Assembly (NCBI GenBank): GCA_023394955.1
Contig: JAEWZY010000040.1
Coordinates: 1-31,936, forward strand
Length of the DNA stretch: 31,936 nucleotides
DNA from: Bacillota bacterium
GTDB taxonomy: Bacteria > Bacillota > UBA4882 > UBA8346
Direction: 5' to 3'
Shown here: positions 1 through 6,413 of the stretch, one piece after another
Numbering within the stretch: position 1 is the first letter of the stretch
Layout: each line of letters starts with the position of its first letter
Notes under the pieces: model-generated
Database searches by the model: none
Told to the model about the DNA's origin: nothing
Seen by the model: only the letters and a program-made list of their open reading frames with translations
Made by a program: the position numbers and the translations under genes

Positions 1-35
1 AGGTAAAACAAGCGTAAAGCGAAAATGGAAAAGCA

Positions 36-64
36 TTAACAAGATTTATTTCAATCTATATAAT
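36..64 (+). promoter_or_regulatory. Sigma-A-type promoter of the Spo0E-like gene
   Basis: A TTAACA hexamer at 36-41 and a TATAAT hexamer at 59-64 are separated by 17 bases. That is 11 of 12 matches to the vegetative sigma-A consensus at ideal spacing. Transcription would begin near position 71, giving a leader of roughly 90 bases before the start codon at 160. Called by eye only. Confidence 0.6.
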
Positions 65-159
65 TGGGCCTTAGATCCTAACACATTACCGAATAACCGA
101 AAAAGAGAAAGGATAAACAAACATCATCAATAGTAACCTTCCTAAATAAAAAAGCCGCT

Positions 160-336
160 ATGACCCAAACCAAAACAACCAAACTCAAGACCCTCAAACA
201 AAAGATCGCCGCCGCCCGCAGGGACCTCATCGCCACTTGGGACGCCCAAGGCTGCACCGACGCCACAGTCCTCTCCGCCGCCGCGAAACTGGATAAACTT
301 TGCAACGAATATCAACGACTAATCTGTCGGCAATAA
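160..336 (+). CDS. Spo0E-like aspartyl-phosphate phosphatase (58 aa)
   Basis: Members of the Spo0E family are short helical-hairpin proteins that dephosphorylate response regulators such as Spo0A~P and so delay sporulation. The 58 residues show the family pattern: a first helix (about 8-29), a G-x-T-D turn at 31-34, then VLSAAAKLDKLCNEYQRL at 37-54, matching the typical second helix with its S-x-x-L-D-x-L-x-x-E-Y signature. The usual Ser is replaced by Ala (AAKLD), which may affect activity. Length fits the family (about 50-85 aa). No clear Shine-Dalgarno precedes ATG160; the frame is open back to a stop at 94, so another start is possible. It has its own upstream promoter and downstream hairpin terminator, so it looks monocistronic. 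Which regulator it acts on cannot be read from the sequence. Confidence 0.72.
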   Translation: MTQTKTTKLKTLKQKIAAARRDLIATWDAQGCTDATVLSAAAKLDKLCNEYQRLICRQ

Positions 337-349
337 TCAAGAACCCGCG

Positions 350-374
350 CCCCGGCCTCCCTGCCGGGGATTTT
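350..374 (+). terminator. Intrinsic terminator after the Spo0E-like gene
   Basis: Seven perfect GC-rich pairs (CCCCGGC at 350-356 with GCCGGGG at 363-369) enclose a six-base loop and are followed by ATTTT. It begins 13 bases after the stop codon at 336. The U-tract is short, so efficiency is uncertain. Confidence 0.6.
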
Positions 375-423
375 CGCCACTCTTCGTTCTCTAAAACCCA
401 AAAACATAGCCAAATGCGTACCC

Positions 424-442
424 CGACTTCAGGAGGAAGTCG
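424..442. repeat. Short perfect hairpin with AGGAG in the loop
   Basis: CGACTTC at 424-430 and GAAGTCG at 436-442 form seven perfect pairs around the loop AGGAG. The loop presents a Shine-Dalgarno-like sequence. No convincing start codon follows, so any regulatory meaning is speculative. Confidence 0.4.
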
Positions 443-561
443 AGCGCCGCTTCTTTTCAGGAAGAAAAACAGCGGTCGATATCGAAAGTCTCAGCTTGAT
501 TGCCAGTCGAAAGGTCATGGATGACGAAAACCCTCGAAAAACCGGATGACTTGCAGGAGGT

Positions 562-622
562 TCGGAACCACGCCGGTTCCGACGCCCTTTTTGCGTCTCT
601 TTTTGGGCGTGCAAAAAGAGAC
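562..622. repeat. Three abutting inverted repeats
   Basis: TCGGAACC (562-569) pairs with GGTTCCGA (575-582). GACGC (581-585) pairs with GCGTC (593-597). GTCTCTTTTTG (595-605) pairs perfectly with CAAAAAGAGAC (612-622), eleven pairs around a six-base loop. Neighbouring stems share bases, so they are mutually exclusive, as in alternative RNA folds or the ends of a small mobile element. Confidence 0.5.
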
Positions 623-751
623 CCGCCGCCGGAACAGTGGACCTACAGATATTCTAAAATGATGTTTGCAGTTTGACAACAAACCATCCAGACCCACAAT
701 CATTCGCATAACGTTTACAAAACAAAATCCCCCACTTCATTAAAGCAGGGA

Positions 752-944
752 TTAACAATCCTCAATTGTTCCCAACAACGATCCATTTAGCACCGGCGCA
801 TGAACAACATCAACATCTTTTCTCAACTCGTCTAAACCTGGTGTTCTCACGGGTTCCCGCCATAATCACTACCACCACCAAACCATCATCCTTAACAACC
901 ATCCGGTAAGCAATCTCCTGCAACAATTCGCCGGCAGCCTCAAC
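752..944 (-). pseudogene. Possible frameshifted gene remnant, unidentified
   Basis: Reading the minus strand, one frame (944 to the stop at 810-812) gives LLQEIAYRMVVKDDGLVVVV, and an overlapping frame (850 to the stop at 752-754) gives DELRKDVDVVHAPVLNG. Both look like real protein and could be two parts of one gene split by a frameshift near 845. There is no credible start codon with a ribosome site and no family was recognised. It could equally be chance. Confidence 0.15.
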
Positions 945-1018
945 TCACTGCCGGAATAGTTGGCGCTTTGGGACTTAACGGATTCAATTCCGGGCATACT
1001 ACCCCAGAGGTGATTTTC

Positions 1019-1840
1019 ATGCGCACCCTTTGGAAAGGCGCCATCAGCTTCGGGCTGGTCAATGTCCCGATCAAAATGTACACCGCCACTGAAAAAAAGG
1101 AGATCAAGTTCAACTATCTCCATCAAAAATGCGGCACCCCCATCAAATATGAGCGCCGTTGCCCCGTCTGCGACGTGGAAGTTCCCCAGGAAGAGATCGT
1201 CCGGGGTTATGAATACCAAAAAGGCCAATATGTGATCTTAAAAGACGAAGATTTTGAGGGAATTCCCGATGACCGGACCAAGACCATCGATATCATGGAT
1301 TTTGTGGATCTAACGGAGATCGACCCGATCTATTTTGAAAAAAGCTATTATCTCGAACCAAGCCAGGGTGGGGAAAAAGCATACGCCCTTCTTAAAAAAG
1401 CCATGCAAGACACCGGGAAAATCGCTGTCGCCCGGGTGACGATTCGCTCCAAGGAAACCTTGGTCACGCTCAGAGTCTACCAAAACGTGCTGGCCATGGC
1501 CACCATCTTTTATCCGGATGAGATCCGGTCCACCGCCGGACTGACCGGGGTTCAGATCGAACCGAAAATCAACGAGAACGAAGTTCAAATGGCCACTAGT
1601 TTGATTCAGAACCTTTCCGGCCACTTTGACCCTGCCAAATATACCAACAACTACCGCGAGGCCTTGATGGAGATCATCCAGTCCAAGATCGCCGGGGGTG
1701 AAATCGCGCAAGCACCCGAGCGGGAAACCGGCAAGATCATCGATCTTATGGAAGCTCTCCGGGCCAGTATCGCCGCTACAGAAAAAGAAGAACCCGCCCC
1801 AACGCGGAAAAAACGTGCTACTCGCGCCAAAACGGGTTAA
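1019..1840 (+). CDS. ku: Ku, DNA end-binding protein for non-homologous end joining
   Basis: Bacterial Ku forms a homodimeric ring that slides onto broken double-stranded ends and recruits the ligase LigD. The 273-aa protein has the hallmark N-terminus MRTLWKGAISFGLVNVP, the conserved CGTPIKYERRCPVCD segment at about 38-52 and a basic lysine/arginine-rich tail (last about 12 residues), as is usual for DNA-binding Ku tails. Length is typical. I chose ATG1019 because it gives the conserved N-terminus and is preceded by AGAGGTG; a TTG at 968 would add 17 unconserved residues. No LigD gene is in the window, so a partner would have to be elsewhere. Repair of dormant spores is a common role of Ku in spore-formers; that role here is inferred. 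Confidence 0.96.
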   Translation: MRTLWKGAISFGLVNVPIKMYTATEKKEIKFNYLHQKCGTPIKYERRCPVCDVEVPQEEIVRGYEYQKGQYVILKDEDFEGIPDDRTKTIDIMDFVDLTEIDPIYFEKSYYLEPSQGGEKAYALLKKAMQDTGKIAVARVTIRSKETLVTLRVYQNVLAMATIFYPDEIRSTAGLTGVQIEPKINENEVQMATSLIQNLSGHFDPAKYTNNYREALMEIIQSKIAGGEIAQAPERETGKIIDLMEALRASIAATEKEEPAPTRKKRATRAKTG

Positions 1841-1865
1841 ACTTAAAACGTATTTTAGTCCGTTA

Positions 1866-2003
1866 CCAGTTTCCAGTTGACAACTGTGAGTCAAGCTCCG
1901 ATGCCAGTCGCCGGTTAAGAACCTATTACCGATTGATAAAGCCTGAAACTGGGAACAAAGCCCTATAGCATCGCCGGGATTTATTTGACTGGCGACTGGA
2001 AAC
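1866..2003. repeat. Short intergenic repeats around CCAGTCGCC
   Basis: CCAGTCGCC at 1904-1912 is the exact reverse complement of GGCGACTGG at 1991-1999, with further related phrases (CCAGTTTCCAG near 1866, CTGGAAAC near 1996). The right arm runs into the 3' end of the neighbouring 63-codon gene and encodes its last residues. These look like the degenerate short intergenic repeats also seen elsewhere in this window. Confidence 0.35.
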
Positions 2004-2172
2004 GAGGCCCAAAAGCATCACCCCGATAAAAAATCTTATTCTCGTCGCCCAACAGCGCCAAAGAGGCTTTCTCGTAAAACTCATGCTTCTCTCCGGTTTC
2101 CGAAAGCCAGTTCAAATACTGCCACTGTAATTCGAGGCGAAGCTGTTCCGGACGGTTCGACCTTCGCGGCAA
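1981..2172 (-). CDS. Small uncharacterised protein (63 aa)
   Basis: I do not recognise the family. The protein is soluble and charged, with no signal peptide or membrane segment; residues 6-40 (RPEQLRLELQWQYLNWL and following) look helical. Coding status rests on a perfect AGGAGG seven bases before the TTG start and on protein-like codon use. The C-terminal few residues are encoded by an intergenic repeat, which suggests the end of the gene has been altered or extended. It stands alone, converging on ku. No function can be assigned. Confidence 0.55.
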   Translation of the reverse strand: MPRRSNRPEQLRLELQWQYLNWLSETGEKHEFYEKASLALLGDENKIFYRGDAFGPRFQSPVK

Positions 2173-2348
2173 ATTGAATCCTCCTAATTTTAATCAACAT
2201 TACCGGATATTCAATAGATAACGAAGCGCTACTTTCCCACTCATGCCTAATGCCTCTTCCCTTTTTTATTGATTCGCGGTTCCGTATCCTGATTCCTGCT
2301 GAAAAATTCAATCATTTTCCTTAAATATATAGCAAAAAGCTATTATTT

Positions 2349-2798
2349 TCAAACCTTTTCCGAAATCTCATTGCTCAATTCATTGATATCGCCGCTTTGG
2401 TAAGGAAAATGATCAGCCAAGTGTTCCCCGACGGATCTGACGCCATGATAAACCCCGTCCACAAATCGGCCTTCCTTAAACAAACGGCCCATCCCTTCCT
2501 TGGCCTCCTCCCAGAAATTAGCCGGGACCACCCGGTCGATCCCCTGATCACCGATGATCGCGAAACGATGTTCTTCGGTAGCCAAATATATCAGGACGCC
2601 GTTACGTAATTCGGTTTGGGCCATTCCCAATCTCTCAAAGACCTCTTTTGCCCTGTCGATCGGATCTTTTCCGGAACCGGCCTCCACATGGACCCGGATC
2701 TCACCGGAAGTCCGTTTTTCCGCTTCTTCGATCGCCGCAACAATCTGATCTTTCTCTTGATCTGAAAAGAAAGCTTTGGTTTTTAAAGTTCCCAACAA
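2349..2798 (-). CDS. Small cytoplasmic TPM-domain protein
   Basis: TPM domains occur in thylakoid, YgcG-type and phosphatase-like proteins. This 149-aa copy has the domain core (SDQEKDQIVAAIEEAEKRTSGEIRVHVE near the N-terminus, NGVLIYLATEEHRFAIIGDQGI in the middle) but no signal peptide or membrane anchor, so it should stay in the cytosol. It is the last gene of the cluster lemA, membrane TPM protein, this gene. The start is uncertain: TTG2798 is eight bases after AAGGGAG, whereas a GTG at 2804 and a TTG at 2825 are also in frame. The biochemical role of such soluble TPM proteins is unknown. Confidence 0.8.
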   Translation of the reverse strand: MLGTLKTKAFFSDQEKDQIVAAIEEAEKRTSGEIRVHVEAGSGKDPIDRAKEVFERLGMAQTELRNGVLIYLATEEHRFAIIGDQGIDRVVPANFWEEAKEGMGRLFKEGRFVDGVYHGVRSVGEHLADHFPYQSGDINELSNEISEKV

Positions 2799-2948
2799 AA
2801 TCACCGCTCCCTTCCCGCTCCCCAATACTAATCCTTCAAGACATTATTGAACACAATCCGCCCAACTATTCAGGTTCAGAACTTAATTCACTTTTCTCCA
2901 ACCACAACCTCCACTGATAAATACTCATCATCGGCTGTTCACCGATGA

Positions 2949-3713
2949 TCACCAGCCTCCACTGGCGCCGCCGCCGCCGAAACCACCGCCGCCTCCTCTA
3001 AAGCCTCCTCTTCCTGATCTTCCGCCCCCAGAGCCACCAAAGCCACCGCCACCCCAGTACTTGGCCTCGCTATAACCCCGGCGATAACGCCGGTGATAGG
3101 TCTGATTGCCACGGTAGCCAGAGATGATCGAAAAGAAAGCGATAATCAAAGCCACAATTAAGGCTGACGGGAATGAACTCCCCTCTCGTCCCCGGACCGG
3201 GGCGGCCTGATAGCCTTCGAGATTATAATCGGGGGTAATCGATTTGATGATTGAATAAACCCCGGCAGTGATACCGCCGTAATAGTCCCCCCTTTGAAAC
3301 CGGGGGGTGATCTCATCCCGGATAATGTTTCCGGCCCTCCCGTCCGGTACGGCCTCTTCCAGCCCATACCCGACCTCAATTCTAACTTTACGTTCTTCCA
3401 AGGCGACCAATAAAATCAAGCCGTTATCCTTACCCTTAACACCGGGTTTGTTCAGTTCGAACAATCTCTCAGTGTAATCCACCAACTCTTCCCCTGCCAG
3501 GCTTGGAACCAGCACTACCAAAATTTGATTGCCGGTAGCTTCGGCATATCGGTAAAGCTCTTGGGATAGCTGGACCTGCTCATTTTGGGACAATATTCCG
3601 GCCCGGTCGGTGACATATTGGCTAATCTGAAACGCCTCCACCCCCAGAGCCGCTATGGGAACCCCCCCAACTAAAAAAAAGGCGATGATCAGGCTAATCC
3701 ATCGCAGTTTCAT
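2949..3713 (-). CDS. Exported TPM-domain membrane protein (YgcG type)
   Basis: The 254-aa protein has an N-terminal signal peptide (about 1-25), a TPM domain at roughly 28-160 with YVTDRAGILSQNEQVQL and DNGLILLVALEERKVRIEVG-type core segments, a single membrane helix at about 182-200 (ALIVALIIAFFSIISG), and a C-terminal Gly/Ser/Phe-rich low-complexity tail of about 40 residues. This layout is standard for YgcG-like proteins, which are nearly always encoded beside lemA, as here. ATG3713 was chosen behind GGAGG; a TTG one codon upstream is also possible. The domain is thought to act outside the cytoplasmic membrane; its substrate is not established. Confidence 0.9.
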   Translation of the reverse strand: MKLRWISLIIAFFLVGGVPIAALGVEAFQISQYVTDRAGILSQNEQVQLSQELYRYAEATGNQILVVLVPSLAGEELVDYTERLFELNKPGVKGKDNGLILLVALEERKVRIEVGYGLEEAVPDGRAGNIIRDEITPRFQRGDYYGGITAGVYSIIKSITPDYNLEGYQAAPVRGREGSSFPSALIVALIIAFFSIISGYRGNQTYHRRYRRGYSEAKYWGGGGFGGSGGGRSGRGGFRGGGGGFGGGGASGGW

Positions 3714-3754
3714 CAAAATTTACCTCCACCCTTAAAATCTCGCGTTATCAGCGA

Positions 3755-4327
3755 TCAAAAGTCGACTATCGGATTCTCCCTGGCCGTCTCCGGAATCTCG
3801 AAATAATCTTTTTTAGTCGCCCCTACCATTCCGGCGATGATGCTTCCGGGGAATAACTCCACCTTGTTATTATACACTTTTACCAGATCATTATAACGTT
3901 TTCTTTCTACCGCCAACCGGTTTTCGGTCCCTTCCAAGTTATCCATTAACCGGTTGACTTGCTCGTTCGCTTTTAGCTGAGGATAATTCTCTACCACCAT
4001 CATCAGCCGGTTTAAGGCTGATTCCAAAGCGCCGTTGGCGGCGGCTTTCTCCTGGACGGTATTGGCCTCCAGCATCCGGTTCCGGGCATTGTTCAAATTG
4101 GTAAAGATCTCTTTTTCATGGGCCATATACCCCTTTACCGAGTTCACCAGATTGGGAATGAGATCGTGCCGCCGCAACAAAATGTTATCCACCTGTTTCA
4201 TTTGGGATTCAATCTCATTATTCATAGCCTTGAAACTATTGGAATAGGAAATGAACATCCCAAATGGAATTAGCAACATTAGAATTAGGACTATGATAAT
4301 TCCCAATATAAGATAAGATTTCTTCAA
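3755..4327 (-). CDS. lemA: LemA family membrane protein
   Basis: LemA proteins are membrane-anchored helical bundles of unsettled function. The 190-aa protein has one N-terminal membrane helix (about 5-30) followed by the classic LemA core: YSNSFKAMNNEIESQMKQVD, RRHDLIPNLVNSVKGYM, then ENYPQLKANEQVNRLMDNLEGTE, ending with YNNKVELFPGSIIAGMVG and a PxxxPIVDF-like tail. TTG4327 is favoured because GGAG lies eight bases upstream; a GTG three codons earlier overlaps that site. It is the first gene of the lemA-TPM-TPM cluster, with 41 bases to the next gene. Confidence 0.95.
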   Translation of the reverse strand: MKKSYLILGIIIVLILMLLIPFGMFISYSNSFKAMNNEIESQMKQVDNILLRRHDLIPNLVNSVKGYMAHEKEIFTNLNNARNRMLEANTVQEKAAANGALESALNRLMMVVENYPQLKANEQVNRLMDNLEGTENRLAVERKRYNDLVKVYNNKVELFPGSIIAGMVGATKKDYFEIPETARENPIVDF

Positions 4328-4462
4328 GATAATCACTCCTCGATTAAATTAACGTCAAAACCGGACAATTGTTTCAATATATTAGATAACACCCAAAAAA
4401 TACACGCCCTTCATTACCGCTAAAAATTCCATCTTAACAGCACAGCCTTTCGAGTCATCCTT

Positions 4463-4530
4463 CAATCTGCGCAATCAACGTCATCAGTGATTTCTGTGTT
4501 ATCTGCGCCATCTGCGATCTCTGTGATCAA
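4463..4530. repeat. Degenerate ATCTGCG/CTGTG repeats
   Basis: The gap between the HD-GYP stop and lemA holds imperfect tandem phrases such as ATCTGCGCAATCA, ATCTGCGCC, ATCTGCGATC and TCTGTGATCA. They run up to the HD-GYP stop codon region. This is a familiar kind of intergenic simple repeat; no function is visible. Confidence 0.4.
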
Positions 4531-5600
4531 TCCTCCAAGACCTTCGCGATAAACAAGGTCAAATCTTTCCTCAAATCCCGTTCCACCGGGTGGAGCAATT
4601 TGTTCCCAACCCCGTCGTAAATGGACGCCACCACCGGACGGCCGGGAAACTCCTTATTGATCTTGATAACCACCGCTTTTTCGCCGTTATTAAGCAGCAC
4701 AATACTGCCTACCGGAAAAGGAGCGATCTTATCCAGAAAGATCTCGGCAATCTCAGGATCAAAAGCGATTCCCTCCGAGTCCCGCAGATATTCAATGGCC
4801 TCGTGAGGCATGATCTGGTCCCGATAAGTCCGGTTAGTGGTTAAGGCGTCATAGACATCCGCCAAAGCGGTAATTCGGGCATACTCGTGAATCGATTCCC
4901 CTTTTAACCCCCGGGGATAACCGGTCCCATCAAATTTTTCATGGTGTTCCCAGGCCACATAGGCCGAAGACATGGTAAATTCGTTACAAGCGCGGATTAT
5001 ATCATAACCCAGCTTAGTATGGGTTTTGATTGACTCGTATTCTTCCTTGGTAAGCTGGCCCGGTTTGTAGAGCAATTCATCGGGTATGAACGCTTTTCCG
5101 ATATCGTGTAAAATTGCCCCGATCCCCAATTCCGTTAAATGTTTATAATCATATCCCATCCCGATTCCCGTAACCATAGCCAAGATACTTACTCCCAGAC
5201 AATGGGCGAAAGTATAATCATTCATCGCTCTAACTTCCACCAAATTAATGATGATGTTCGGGTTATGAATCAATTCATCGGTAATGCTGTCAACAATTTT
5301 AATCACTTTCTCGCCTTCGGGGGTCCGGGCGTTTTTAACATTTTGCATCGTTTCTTTGACAATCTTGGTGGCTTCGGTCCTAGTTTGCTCGGTAACCAAT
5401 TCGTCAACATCGATCCTACCTACCAGATCATCGATAATATATACTGAAGTAATGCCGAAATCTTTCAGCTTTTCAATAAAACCTTGATGTAAACAGACGC
5501 CTTTGGCCAATAAAACGTTGCCATCGCTCCAATATACATTCTTGGCGATTCTCATGCCTTTTTTAAGATTATCAACCGCCAACAGTCTGATCTCACTCAC
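4527..5600 (-). CDS. HD-GYP domain phosphodiesterase
   Basis: HD-GYP proteins hydrolyse cyclic dinucleotides, chiefly c-di-GMP, at a two- or three-metal centre. The 357-aa protein has an N-terminal segment (about 1-60, LLAVDNLKKGMRIAKNVY) of the kind often found ahead of HD-GYP domains. The catalytic domain spans about 120-320, with H165-D166 in LHDIGK, the second histidine cluster HH at 219-220 and the GTGYP signature at 225-229. All key residues are present, so it should be active. The start is GTG with AAGGGG just upstream. It is a single gene with no receiver domain, so the input signal is unknown. c-di-GMP is the expected substrate; other cyclic dinucleotides cannot be excluded. Confidence 0.93.
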   Translation of the reverse strand: MSEIRLLAVDNLKKGMRIAKNVYWSDGNVLLAKGVCLHQGFIEKLKDFGITSVYIIDDLVGRIDVDELVTEQTRTEATKIVKETMQNVKNARTPEGEKVIKIVDSITDELIHNPNIIINLVEVRAMNDYTFAHCLGVSILAMVTGIGMGYDYKHLTELGIGAILHDIGKAFIPDELLYKPGQLTKEEYESIKTHTKLGYDIIRACNEFTMSSAYVAWEHHEKFDGTGYPRGLKGESIHEYARITALADVYDALTTNRTYRDQIMPHEAIEYLRDSEGIAFDPEIAEIFLDKIAPFPVGSIVLLNNGEKAVVIKINKEFPGRPVVASIYDGVGNKLLHPVERDLRKDLTLFIAKVLED

Positions 5601-5724
5601 CCCTTAAACTGAAATTAGTAATCGTTATAGTAAAATAGTTTAATGCAAAAACGCTAGAGGGAGTTGGAAAGCGAAGCATTTATTTATTAACTAGCCCTTA
5701 ATCCCGGACTTTAAACTGTTACCC

Positions 5725-5757
5725 TTCGACTTTTGACTTTAAATTTTTGATTTTAAA
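5725..5757. repeat. GACTTT-type degenerate repeat, copy 1
   Basis: CGACTTTTGACTTTAAATTTTTGATTTT lies directly after the dtd stop codon in orientation of transcription. A related run, CTTTTGACTTTCGACTTTTAAC, occurs on the other side of dtd at 6311-6360. The two copies flank the gene in the same orientation. Confidence 0.4.
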
Positions 5758-6202
5758 ACGAACATTTACTATCGAGTAGGATCGTAACCGGGCCGTCGTT
5801 TATGATCTCAACAATCATCCGGCTTCGAAAACGCCCTTTAATCACCTGGATGCCACACTTCTCCATCTCCAGACAGAATGCTTCATAAAGTGATTCTCCG
5901 ATATCAGGAGGGGCGGCTTGACTAAAGCTGGGACGCCTTCCTTTACGGCAATCTCCATATAAGGTGAACTGGGATACTACCAGCGCCGGTAAACTTAGGT
6001 CCCGTATCGAGTAGTTCAATTTGCCTTCGCCATCATCAAAGATTCTTAAATTGCCGGTCTTTTCAGCCAGGTATTGGGCGTCAGCCCCATTATCCCCTTC
6101 CCCGACGCCAAGCAACACAACCAAACCCGGACCGATTTCCCCGACAACCTCATCGCCCACACTTACCTTGCCCCTTAGGACACGTTGGATTACAGCTCGC
6201 AT
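5753..6202 (-). CDS. dtd: D-aminoacyl-tRNA deacylase
   Basis: Dtd frees tRNAs that carry D-amino acids or glycine by mistake, protecting translation. The 149 residues begin with the family N-terminus MRAVIQRVLRGKVSV and carry the SQFTLYGD motif at about 97-104 and the C-terminal NDGPVT (usually N-x-GPVT) near 134-139, the two motifs that build the active site with its cross-subunit Gly-Pro. Length is normal. ATG6202 follows TAGGAAT. Downstream of relA/spoT, as in many Firmicutes, but separated here by about 210 bases of AT-rich repeat. Confidence 0.97.
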   Translation of the reverse strand: MRAVIQRVLRGKVSVGDEVVGEIGPGLVVLLGVGEGDNGADAQYLAEKTGNLRIFDDGEGKLNYSIRDLSLPALVVSQFTLYGDCRKGRRPSFSQAAPPDIGESLYEAFCLEMEKCGIQVIKGRFRSRMIVEIINDGPVTILLDSKCSF

Positions 6203-6310
6203 TATTCCTACTTCACCTGCTTAAACTGAAAATGATCAAATATTACACAGCTTGAATAATCAATCCATAAAATCAAAAAACGAAAATCTCAAATCCCCAA
6301 ACAACAGCTG

Positions 6311-6360
6311 ACAAACTTGACTTCTGCCTTTGAACTTTTGACTTTCGACTTTTAACTTAA
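6311..6360. repeat. GACTTT-type degenerate repeat, copy 2
   Basis: Tandem phrases TTGACTTC, TTTTGACTTTCGACTTTTAAC between relA/spoT and dtd. Related to the run at 5725-5757. The rest of the 211-base gap shows no gene or clear terminator. Confidence 0.4.
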
Positions 6361-6413
6361 AATAACTCTCAAGAACATTATCGGCCAAAACAATCGGCTT
6401 CTCAATCTGAATT

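Larger units (their letters stand above)
375..1018. other. Stretch without a convincing gene; possible gene remnants
   Basis: No intact recognisable gene. (1) The Spo0E-like frame stays open after its stop, from 337 to a TGA at 547-549, and reads protein-like (LQEEVERRFFSG at 427-462, IASRKVMDDENP further on), vaguely like a Spo0E helical hairpin, but has no start codon. (2) An overlapping 51-codon frame at 521-676 starts with ATG behind AAAGG. (3) On the minus strand, two overlapping frames at 810-944 and 752-850 read like one broken coding sequence (LLQEIAYRMVVKDDG, then DELRKDVDVVHAPVLNG). (4) Several strong inverted repeats lie at 424-622. Nothing here is identified; decayed genes are the simplest reading. 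Confidence 0.35.

Noticed and set aside
869..1228. 119-codon minus-strand frame over the start of ku
   Set aside because: It is antisense to ku, which is unmistakable; the peptide has no family features.
2081..2311. 76-codon minus-strand frame upstream of the 63-aa gene
   Set aside because: It overlaps the better-supported gene in another frame and has no ribosome site or recognisable sequence.
2325..2348. ATAGC/GCTAT hairpin beyond the small TPM gene
   Set aside because: Five AT-rich pairs only and no convincing T run.
945..2890. NYSGSEL peptide seen both at about 950 (minus) and 2866 (plus)
   Set aside because: The underlying DNA differs beyond the first eight bases, so it is chance, not a repeat.
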